Made by a program: the position numbers and the translations under genes | The notes under the pieces: generated by a model | Told to the model about the DNA's origin: nothing | Databases searched by the model: none | What the model saw: the letters and a program-made list of their open reading frames with translations, nothing else | DNA from: a bacterium | GTDB taxonomy: Bacteria; Bacteroidota; Bacteroidia; B-17B0; Aurantibacillaceae | Length of the DNA: 5,214 nt | Reading direction: 5' to 3' | NCBI GenBank assembly: GCA_027364695.1 | Contig: DAHXOV010000180.1 | Span: 1 to 5,214, forward strand | Shown: positions 1 to 5,214 of the stretch, piece after piece | Position numbering within the stretch: the stretch's first letter is position 1 | How the letters are laid out: every line of letters begins with the position of its first letter

Positions 1-615
1 TACATATACCAATTGACTATTGCTCTCTTTATATATAACTTCCTCATCACTCAATGCCGTTTGCCCTACGGGATCCCAGTTAATCATTTTATAGCCACGA
101 TAAATATATCCTTTATGGTACAAATCAATAAAAGCATTGATGACAGCCTCATTATATGCAGTATCCATAGTAAAAGTTGTTCTGTTCCAGTCACAAGAAG
201 CCCCAATTTTTTTAAGTTGTTCAAGAATAATTTCTCCGTATTTGTCTTTCCATTCCCAGGCATGATTCAAGAACTCTTCTCTTGAAATACTTGATTTGAT
301 AATGCCTTTATCTGCAAGCATTTTTACTACTTTTGCTTCTGTTGCAATACTCGCGTGGTCTGTACCTGGCACCCAGCAAGCATTAAAACCCATCATTCTG
401 TGTTTGCGAATCAACACATCTTGAATGGTGTTATTCAATATGTGCCCCATGTGTAGAATACCTGTTACATTTGGAGGAGGTATCACTATAGTGTATGGTT
501 TTTTGTTTTTATCTGGCTTTGAAAAAAAATAATCCTTACTTTTCCAATGTTCATACCATTTTGACTCTATTTTTTGTGGTTCAAATTTTGTTGCAAGTTC
601 TGTATTGATAGGCAT
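1..615 (-). CDS. valS: Valyl-tRNA synthetase, N-terminal 205 residues (cut by left edge)
   Basis: The enzyme charges tRNA(Val) with valine in the cytoplasm (class I aminoacyl-tRNA synthetase). The frame is open from an ATG at 613-615 down to position 1 and reads [13 protein letters not shown] at the start. Visible family marks are the class I HIGH signature as HMGH (residues 55-58) inside the [13 protein letters not shown] stretch, the [10 protein letters not shown] block (84-93) and the [15 protein letters not shown] block (179-193), all typical of ValRS rather than IleRS or LeuRS. The full enzyme is usually about 870-950 residues, so the editing domain, the KMSKS loop and the anticodon-binding domain lie beyond the left edge. 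The ATG is preceded by AT-rich DNA without a clear Shine-Dalgarno, and no better upstream start is seen. It is transcribed divergently from the DUF1573 pair. No frameshift or missing key residue is seen in the visible part. Confidence 0.97.
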   Translation of the reverse strand, partial: MPINTELATKFEPQKIESKWYEHWKSKDYFFSKPDKNKKPYTIVIPPPNVTGILHMGHILNNTIQDVLIRKHRMMGFNACWVPGTDHASIATEAKVVKMLADKGIIKSSISREEFLNHAWEWKDKYGEIILEQLKKIGASCDWNRTTFTMDTAYNEAVINAFIDLYHKGYIYRGYKMINWDPVGQTALSDEEVIYKESNSQLVYV

Positions 616-648
616 AAGTTCAAAAATTTTATATACTGTTAATTTTCG

Positions 649-656
649 CAAAAATA
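649..656 (-). promoter_or_regulatory. Candidate -7 box for valS
   Basis: Read on the minus strand this is TATTTTTG, matching the Bacteroidota sigma-A -7 consensus TAnnTTTG. It lies 33 bp before the valS ATG, which would give a leader of roughly 25 nt. The -33 element is poor: only a GTTC (plus 673-676) sits near the expected distance, so in DNA this AT-rich a chance match is possible. Confidence 0.3.
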
Positions 657-678
657 ATTAAAGATTAGTAATGAACTA

Positions 679-709
679 TTGTTTGGAACAATTTTTGTCT
701 GTAATTTTG
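679..709 (+). promoter_or_regulatory. Candidate promoter of the DUF1573 pair
   Basis: TAATTTTG at 702-709 matches the Bacteroidota -7 consensus TAnnTTTG. A TTG at 679-681 lies 20 bp upstream of it, within the usual -33 spacing; an overlapping TTTGG at 682-686 is an alternative with 16 bp spacing. Transcription would begin near 715-718, about 10-13 nt before the ATG at 728. This supports 728 rather than the in-frame ATG at 671, which would lie upstream of the promoter. Confidence 0.5.
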
Positions 710-727
710 TATGCAAAATTTAATGTT

Positions 728-1204
728 ATGAAAAAAATTCTTTATTTAATCAGTGTGTCTGGATCAGTGTTGATGTGCTCTGTTATGAATGCACAAGATA
801 CTAAAAATGCAAACCCTACAACAGAACAATCTACTAGTTTAGCAGATATTCAATTTGAGAAAACAGTCCACGATTTTGGGACTATTCCACAGGGAGGTAA
901 TGGCGAGTGTGAATTTGCATTTACAAATACAGGCAAAGAGCCACTGGTCATCACAAATTGTATGGGAAGTTGTGGATGCACTGTACCACAATGTCCAAAA
1001 GAGCCAATACTACCAGGCAAAAAAGGAACCATTAAGGTAAAGTATGATACTAACAGAGTAGGTCCTTTTGTAAAAAGTGTAACTGTAAATTCCAATGCTA
1101 AAAGCGGAGTAATGACTTTACAAATTAAAGGCACGGTAGAAGCAAAACCCGTAGAAGAAGCATTTCCACAAAATAAAAATGAGGGTGCACCAAAAGCCAA
1201 TTAA
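728..1204 (+). CDS. Secreted DUF1573 protein with a cysteine cluster (first of tandem pair)
   Basis: A 158-residue exported protein of unknown function. Residues 1-22 form a signal peptide (lysines at 2-3, a hydrophobic core, probable cleavage after the Ala of MNA, residue 22). C17 is not in a good lipobox, so a soluble periplasmic or secreted product is expected. Residues 39-137 form one DUF1573 domain, a small Ig-like beta-sandwich: it opens with IQFEKTVHDFGTI and carries the family's GSCGCT motif (81-85), followed by KEPILPGKKGTIKVKYDT. Cysteines fall at 61, 78, 82, 84 and 89; the last four are packed into 12 residues. A polar tail of about 17 residues follows the domain. An in-frame ATG at 671 adds 19 residues but lies before the likely promoter and would bury the signal peptide. 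The domain call is firm; a function cannot be given. Confidence 0.9.
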   Translation: MKKILYLISVSGSVLMCSVMNAQDTKNANPTTEQSTSLADIQFEKTVHDFGTIPQGGNGECEFAFTNTGKEPLVITNCMGSCGCTVPQCPKEPILPGKKGTIKVKYDTNRVGPFVKSVTVNSNAKSGVMTLQIKGTVEAKPVEEAFPQNKNEGAPKAN

Positions 1205-1222
1205 ATCATAAAAAATAAAAAA

Positions 1223-1651
1223 ATGAAAGCACTAAGCAAATCTATATTAGGGGCAATGTTGGTTTTAGCTTTTACGCTAAAAGCACAAGAAAGTACTGTG
1301 CCGAATACTGACCCCAATGCGCCAGATATTAAATTTGAAAGTGAGGTTGTCGATTATGGCATCATTCCTTATGAATCTGACGGTATGAGAGAATTTAAAT
1401 TTAAAAATACTGGTAAATCACCTCTTACTATTACCAATGTTCAGGGTGAATGTGGCTGCACAGCCACTACCATTGATGCAAAACCAGGGTGGCCACAAGA
1501 GCCGATATTACCAGGAAAAACAGGAACTATTAAAGTAAAATACGATACAAAAAGAGTAGGCAGATTTGAAAAAAATATAACCGTTACTTCTAATGCTAAG
1601 TACCCTGTCTTAAAATTAAAAATAAAAGGAGAGGTAAAAGCAAAAGAATAA
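1223..1651 (+). CDS. Secreted DUF1573 protein (second of tandem pair)
   Basis: A 142-residue exported paralogue of the preceding gene, starting 18 bp after its stop and so probably co-transcribed; the A-rich leader has no Shine-Dalgarno, as is usual in Bacteroidota. Residues 1-21 are a signal peptide with likely cleavage after LKA. The DUF1573 domain (about 34-140) has the matching opening IKFESEVVDYGII, the CGCT motif (77-80) and the PILPGKTGTIKVKYDT strand region. By hand alignment about 62 of 98 domain residues match the first copy. Differences: it keeps only the two motif cysteines (77 and 79), it has six extra residues (around 81-91, containing DAKPGW) between CGCT and EPILPG, and it lacks the polar tail. 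The mature protein is rich in lysine near the C-terminus. The transcript ends at the hairpin that begins 15 bp after the stop. Function unknown. Confidence 0.9.
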   Translation: MKALSKSILGAMLVLAFTLKAQESTVPNTDPNAPDIKFESEVVDYGIIPYESDGMREFKFKNTGKSPLTITNVQGECGCTATTIDAKPGWPQEPILPGKTGTIKVKYDTKRVGRFEKNITVTSNAKYPVLKLKIKGEVKAKE

Positions 1652-1666
1652 GAGCCAAAAACAATG

Positions 1667-1709
1667 AATGAACAATGCTCTGCAAATTTTGCAGAGCATT
1701 GTTCATTTT
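1667..1709 (+). terminator. Intrinsic terminator after the DUF1573 pair
   Basis: A perfect 17-bp stem pairs 1667-1683 with 1691-1707, built around AACAATGCTCTGC and its complement. The 7-nt loop can zip further by three A-T pairs around T1687. A short T run (1706-1709) follows at once. It lies between the second DUF1573 stop (1651) and the glycosyltransferase start (1736), so it separates the two transcription units. Confidence 0.88.
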
Positions 1710-1725
1710 AAATCCATTACATTCG
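1699..1725 (+). promoter_or_regulatory. Weak candidate promoter of the glycosyltransferase
   Basis: TACATTCG at 1718-1725 differs by one base from TAnnTTTG, and a TTG at 1699-1701 lies 16 bp upstream. The -33 element would then sit inside the right arm of the terminator stem, and the leader would be only a few nucleotides. The gene needs a promoter in the 26 bp between terminator and ATG, or depends on read-through. This is the best match there, but it is weak. Confidence 0.25.
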
Positions 1726-1735
1726 TCAATTTACT

Positions 1736-2992
1736 ATGGAAAAGAAAAATGTGCTCATTATAAATTATGTATTTCCACCTTACCCTGGAATAGGAGGAAG
1801 GAGGTGGGCAAAACTTGCAAAACACCTGCACAGAAATGGATATAATATACATGTTATTGCTGCCAAAAATCCTTTTGATTACACATCTACTTTTATCAAT
1901 AATATAAAATATCTGCCAAAAGAAAACTTACATTATTTACCCGCACTTTATCCCAAAGCCCTTATCAGTTCTATCAAAACAATAAAAGACAAACTAGCCT
2001 ATCAATGTTGGTATAGAGTATTGCCTTTTTTAGTAAAAGGAAATTATTACGATAGAAGCACATTTTGGAAACTTCAATTACAAAATCAAGTTGAAAAATT
2101 AATAAAAGAAAAAGATATTCAGATAGTAATTGTCAGTGTTCCGCCATTTCATTATGCTTATTATACAGTACTTCTTAAAGAAAAATATCCACATATAAAA
2201 TTTATAGTAGATTATAGGGATGAATGGACATTTAATAATGTTCACGGCTTTGCGGCAATTAGTAACCAGAGGCAAAATAGAGAGAAAACATTGGAAAAAT
2301 ATACTTGTGAAAAAGCAGATTATATTAGTTCATGTACAGCCATTATTTTAGCATACATTAAAACTCTTTATCAGGTAGATTCTAAAAAACTTATCCATCT
2401 TCCTCACTTTTTTGATGAAGATGATTTTACTTCCAATCAAACAAATATAAGAACAACAGATAAAACAGTTTTTTTTTATGCTGGAACAGTTCATGAAAAT
2501 AAAGAGATCTTTTTCAAAAAAATCACAGAAACATTAGATTATTTAAAAGAAAAATATCCGGCACTCTATGAAAAAATAGAATTTCATTTTTATGCAATAG
2601 GCGAATTTAAAGATCATTACTATAGGATTATTCAAAGACATAAAGATAAAATAAAGATAAATCTGAATTTATCCACCCAAGATCTTTTTTCTCTTACCTA
2701 TCTGTCTGATTTTTTATTTATTCTCTCTCATCATCGTGCAAAAGATTATTTCACCACTAAGTTTGCAGAAATGATATATCTCAAAAAAACTCTCTTATAC
2801 TATGGCAATGAGGGATTAGTTAGTAAATACATTACTGAAAATAAACTAGGAATACATCTCAAAGATGATACCTTTATTCAGCAAGTAATAAACCTGTTAG
2901 AGAACCAATACCAATTCTCTTTTTCCGATGAACTAATAAATGAATGGAATATAAAGAAAGTAATAGAAAAAATAGAGACCACAATAACTTGA
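1736..2992 (+). CDS. Glycosyltransferase, GT4-like (GT-B fold)
   Basis: A 418-residue cytosolic enzyme without signal peptide or membrane segments, expected to move a sugar from a nucleotide-sugar donor to a glycan or lipid carrier. The N-terminal half has the first Rossmann strand (VLIINY, 6-11) followed by FPPYPGIGGRRWAKLAKHL, the loop and helix seen in GT4-type enzymes, then VSVPPFHYAYY and the VDYRDEW block (158-164), which resembles the D-[FY]-R-D-x-W motif of this group. The C-terminal half begins near FFYAGT (246-251) and carries the donor-site KFAEMIYLKKTLLYYGNEG (342-360); E345 would be the first Glu of the family's EX7E motif, while the second is absent (L353), as in many relatives. 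Length is normal for the family. It stands alone, not in a polysaccharide cluster, so acceptor and product cannot be named. It is more AT-rich than its neighbours. Its stop lies 11 bp from that of the convergent BI-1 gene. Confidence 0.85.
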   Translation: MEKKNVLIINYVFPPYPGIGGRRWAKLAKHLHRNGYNIHVIAAKNPFDYTSTFINNIKYLPKENLHYLPALYPKALISSIKTIKDKLAYQCWYRVLPFLVKGNYYDRSTFWKLQLQNQVEKLIKEKDIQIVIVSVPPFHYAYYTVLLKEKYPHIKFIVDYRDEWTFNNVHGFAAISNQRQNREKTLEKYTCEKADYISSCTAIILAYIKTLYQVDSKKLIHLPHFFDEDDFTSNQTNIRTTDKTVFFYAGTVHENKEIFFKKITETLDYLKEKYPALYEKIEFHFYAIGEFKDHYYRIIQRHKDKIKINLNLSTQDLFSLTYLSDFLFILSHHRAKDYFTTKFAEMIYLKKTLLYYGNEGLVSKYITENKLGIHLKDDTFIQQVINLLENQYQFSFSDELINEWNIKKVIEKIETTIT

Positions 2993-3003
2993 TGATTTTA
3001 CGC

Positions 3004-3744
3004 TTAATTCTTTCTGCTGCCAAACAATCTCAACAAAAACAAAAACAAATTGATAAAATCCAAATACAAATTTAATGCGCCCATAATGCCTAATTTTCTG
3101 TACATCACACTACCATCGTATCCATTAGACAATGCTTTTATTTTTTGTACATCATACGCTGTAAGTCCTGTAAATATAGCCACTCCAAGAATACTTATAA
3201 TATAATCCATCGTACCACTTTTCATAAAAAAGTTAATCAATGATGCAATCATAATGCCAATAAGCCCAAAAAATAAAATCCTTCCAAACTTTGTAAGGTC
3301 TGTTTTTGTCATATATCCTGCTATAGCCATCACACCAAACAAAACAGAGGCACTCACAAATGCTTTGAAAATACTACCAATCTCGTAAACATAAAATATA
3401 AACCCCAAACTTATCCCATTTACCAAAGCATACAAAACAAAGATAGATGCTATCTGTACAAAACTTAACCTATTAAAAGCAAAACTCATAATCAATACAA
3501 ATCCTAATGGTGCAAACATCACTATCCAACCTAATACATTCAATTTTGCGCCTGTGTCAGAAACAGAAATCAAATAACGCATCGCTTCTGGATTCATTCC
3601 AAAAAACAAAGAAGCAATAGCCGTGAGTAACAAACCAACAAACATCCATCCAAATACCTGTCTAAACAACGCATTGGTGCTTAAACTATGACTAGACACC
3701 TCCTCATAATTCAAATTTTCAATCTTAGTGCTCCTATTTTCCAT
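3004..3744 (-). CDS. Bax inhibitor-1 family (BI-1/YetJ/YccA-like) inner-membrane protein
   Basis: A 246-residue integral membrane protein. Seven hydrophobic helices are visible at about 29-49, 69-90, 95-119, 124-144, 154-174, 180-199 and 219-240, after a polar N-terminus. The C-terminal signature is clear: GLTAYDVQKIK (193-203) and MGALNLYLDFINLFLFLLRLFG (221-242). D198 and D229 in these two blocks correspond to the aspartate pair that gates pH-dependent calcium leak in Bacillus YetJ; E. coli YccA of the same family modulates FtsH. Which role applies here is unknown. The start is ATG at 3742-3744. An in-frame ATG at 3828 would add 28 residues rich in Tyr, Phe and Ile that overlap a promoter-like box, and the shorter form matches the family's usual length. 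It is convergent with the glycosyltransferase; I see no hairpin in the 11 bp between them. It is divergent from the thioredoxin-like gene. Confidence 0.95.
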   Translation of the reverse strand: MENRSTKIENLNYEEVSSHSLSTNALFRQVFGWMFVGLLLTAIASLFFGMNPEAMRYLISVSDTGAKLNVLGWIVMFAPLGFVLIMSFAFNRLSFVQIASIFVLYALVNGISLGFIFYVYEIGSIFKAFVSASVLFGVMAIAGYMTKTDLTKFGRILFFGLIGIMIASLINFFMKSGTMDYIISILGVAIFTGLTAYDVQKIKALSNGYDGSVMYRKLGIMGALNLYLDFINLFLFLLRLFGSRKN

Positions 3745-3760
3745 ACAATTTATTTTTGCA

Positions 3761-3768
3761 CAAAGGTA
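3761..3768 (-). promoter_or_regulatory. Candidate -7 box for the BI-1 family gene
   Basis: On the minus strand this reads TACCTTTG, matching TAnnTTTG. It sits 16 bp before the chosen ATG, giving a leader of roughly 10 nt. No good TTG is seen at the -33 position. The box lies inside the 28-codon N-terminal extension that the longer start would imply, which argues for the shorter protein. Confidence 0.4.
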
Positions 3769-3846
3769 AGTATAAATTGCATAATAATAAAAGTTAATTA
3801 TACTAAAATATCTTTCTATTACGTTCAAAAAGGGCGTTTTTATTTT

Positions 3847-3854
3847 TATATTTG
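3847..3854 (+). promoter_or_regulatory. Candidate -7 box for the thioredoxin-like gene
   Basis: TATATTTG matches TAnnTTTG and lies 14 bp before the ATG at 3869. A GTTC (3823-3826) sits about 20 bp upstream where TTG would be expected. A leader of only about 8 nt is implied. The rest of the 124-bp divergent region (3745-3868) is AT-rich, with no hairpin or repeat that I can support. Confidence 0.45.
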
Positions 3855-3868
3855 CAGCAAAAAAATTT

Positions 3869-5214
3869 ATGAAGAAATTATCCCTTGCTCTTTTATTTCT
3901 TGTAGCTCTGAATACATTTTATGCCCAAAAAAAATCAAAAAATAATAATAGTTCATTAGAAAAAGTCGATAAAATACTCCCATCATTTAAAGTAAAAGGA
4001 TACCATCTGCAACTCAATCTCACCAACTGCAAAGACACTGTGACGTACCTTGCCAAATATACATTTGACAAACAATACATCGTGGACACATGCAAAAAAG
4101 TCAAAAATGGTAAAATGTACTTTAAATCAGATAAAGAAATAGAAAAAGGTGTATATTTTTTGGTGAGTCAAGAGAAAGGCAGATATTTTGACTTCTTCAT
4201 TAATGAGAATAACAAATTCGCAATCAACGGAGACATCAAAGAAATAAGAACTCTAAAAATGTCTGGTTCAAAAGAAAATGAGAAATTCTTTGAGTACATC
4301 AAATATATTGCAACAAAGAATGAAATGTTTTGGAAACTAAAAGATAAAGCCCAACAAATGCCCAAAAAGGACTCTGCTGAATTTATGGAAAAAGAAGTAA
4401 AACAATTAAATGAAGATGTAAAAAATTTTCAAAAAAATTTTTTAACTGCAAACAAAGGCACCTTCCTGGCAGATATAATTAATCTACAATTAGCAAAAGA
4501 ACCTGAAAATATCCCAAAAGCATCTAATGGCAGGCCCGATAGCATTTATGTATATCAATATATAAAAAATCATTACTGGGATGGAATAAATTTCAAAGAT
4601 GACCGGCTGCTTATCACACCCTTTTTTGGAGAAAAAGTAAAAAATTATTTTGAAAGAATGATTCCACAAATACCCGATTCTGCTATTGTTGAAGTAGACA
4701 AAACATTATCACAGTCCCATCCAAAAAGTGATATGTTCAAATTCCTGCTTGCTTACCTTACACCTTATTACGAATCACATAAAATAATGGGCTTTGATAA
4801 AGTATTTGTACATATTATAGATAAATACATTCGCACAGGATTAGCCAACGATTTATATGACGAAAAAGTAAGAGAAAAAATCATTGAAAGAGGAAACATC
4901 CTAAAACCATTGCTTGTAGGCAATCAAGCCCCCGAACTGCTGATGATTGATACCACCAGTGGCAAAATCACCAACAAAATGGGCTTTGACACCGCACACA
5001 CAAGCGAAAGTATTACCAAATTATATTACGAAAACGTGCAGCAAATCACACCTCTCCCCATCTCCTTGTATCAAACAAAAGCAGACTACATCATCCTTGT
5101 ATTTTGGGATACAGATTGTGGACACTGTCAAAAAGAAATGCCAGAAATCGTAAAAATATACAACAACTTAAAGCAAAAATATGATATAAAAGTATTTGCC
5201 GTATACACCCATAC
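3869..5214 (+). CDS. Exported TlpA-like thioredoxin with DUF4369/DUF5106-type N-terminal half (cut by right edge)
   Basis: The frame is open from ATG at 3869 through the right edge, giving 448 residues plus two bases. Residues 1-19 are a signal peptide (MKKLSLALLFLVALN..., cleavage after FYA) without a lipobox. Residues about 38-145 look like DUF4369: a beta-rich stretch with IVDTCKKVKNGKMYF and GVYFLV, ending in the SGSKENEKFFEYI helix. Residues about 150-345 are helical and DUF5106-like (DSIYVYQYIKNHYWDGINF, then LLITPFFGEKVKNYF). The thioredoxin-like domain starts at GNQAPEL (351-357) and reaches the redox site FWDTDCGHCQKEMP, with C417 and C420. CGHC is more typical of disulfide-exchange or oxidoreductase variants than the CGPC of thioredoxin. 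The remaining roughly 80-100 residues of the fold lie beyond the edge. Such proteins probably act in periplasmic thiol-disulfide exchange; the client is unknown. C54 and C75 in the N-terminal domain could form a second pair. Confidence 0.9.
   Translation, partial: MKKLSLALLFLVALNTFYAQKKSKNNNSSLEKVDKILPSFKVKGYHLQLNLTNCKDTVTYLAKYTFDKQYIVDTCKKVKNGKMYFKSDKEIEKGVYFLVSQEKGRYFDFFINENNKFAINGDIKEIRTLKMSGSKENEKFFEYIKYIATKNEMFWKLKDKAQQMPKKDSAEFMEKEVKQLNEDVKNFQKNFLTANKGTFLADIINLQLAKEPENIPKASNGRPDSIYVYQYIKNHYWDGINFKDDRLLITPFFGEKVKNYFERMIPQIPDSAIVEVDKTLSQSHPKSDMFKFLLAYLTPYYESHKIMGFDKVFVHIIDKYIRTGLANDLYDEKVREKIIERGNILKPLLVGNQAPELLMIDTTSGKITNKMGFDTAHTSESITKLYYENVQQITPLPISLYQTKADYIILVFWDTDCGHCQKEMPEIVKIYNNLKQKYDIKVFAVYTH

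Noticed and set aside
13..285. 90-codon plus-strand open frame
   Set aside because: Antisense shadow of valS, whose reverse frame encodes clear synthetase motifs across the same bases.
671..727. In-frame upstream ATG extending the first DUF1573 protein by 19 residues
   Set aside because: It lies before the probable promoter (679-709) and would place 19 residues ahead of a textbook signal peptide.
855..1040. 61-codon plus-strand frame inside the first DUF1573 gene
   Set aside because: Out-of-frame shadow of the real gene with no start signal of its own.
850..1200. 116-codon open frame on the minus strand
   Set aside because: Exactly antisense to the well-supported DUF1573 gene; its protein shows no family marks.
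2993..3003. Possible bidirectional terminator between the convergent genes
   Set aside because: Only 11 bp, and no inverted repeat could be found there or in the adjoining gene ends.
3745..3828. In-frame upstream ATG extending the BI-1 protein by 28 residues
   Set aside because: The extension overlaps a TAnnTTTG box, is compositionally odd, and the family normally starts close to the shorter ATG.
3688..3945. 85-codon plus-strand open frame across the divergent intergenic region
   Set aside because: It overlaps the N-terminus of BI-1 and the signal peptide of the thioredoxin-like gene in another frame; low-complexity protein.
3919..4365. Two short minus-strand frames (3919-4104 and 4168-4365)
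   Set aside because: Antisense to the thioredoxin-like gene, which is open throughout and has recognisable domains.
4947..5153. 68-codon plus-strand frame
   Set aside because: Out-of-frame shadow crossing the sequence that encodes the CGHC active site.

Overview
The window is AT-rich and gene-dense and most likely comes from a low-GC member of the Bacteroidota. Three things point there: ATG starts with A-rich leaders and no clear Shine-Dalgarno, several TAnnTTTG-type -7 boxes next to starts, and protein families typical of that phylum (paired DUF1573 proteins, and a TlpA-like thioredoxin carrying a DUF4369/DUF5106-type N-terminal half). The genus cannot be told from the sequence.

Layout from left to right. 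(1) Positions 1-615, minus strand: the first 205 codons of valyl-tRNA synthetase (valS), cut by the left edge. (2) 616-727: a divergent intergenic region with candidate promoters facing both ways. (3) 728-1204 and 1223-1651, plus strand: two tandem secreted DUF1573 paralogues, 18 bp apart and probably one transcript, closed by a strong intrinsic terminator at 1667-1709. (4) 1736-2992, plus: a stand-alone GT4-like glycosyltransferase, visibly more AT-rich than its neighbours. (5) 3004-3744, minus, convergent with the glycosyltransferase: a seven-helix Bax inhibitor-1 (BI-1/YetJ/YccA) family membrane protein. (6) 3745-3868: a second divergent promoter region. (7) 3869-5214, plus: a large exported thioredoxin-like protein with a CGHC active site, cut by the right edge.

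The genes do not form one obvious pathway. One is translation housekeeping (valS), one probably makes a surface glycan, one is an inner-membrane channel or stress protein, and three are exported, two of them (the first DUF1573 protein and the thioredoxin) with notable cysteine arrangements. A shared role in envelope or periplasmic redox upkeep is possible for the exported proteins but is only inference. I see no tRNA or rRNA genes, CRISPR arrays, insertion sequences or phage genes. No clearly new multi-gene system is visible. The points most worth a second look are the four-cysteine cluster that separates the two DUF1573 paralogues, the enlarged spacer in front of the CGHC site, and the compositionally distinct glycosyltransferase.
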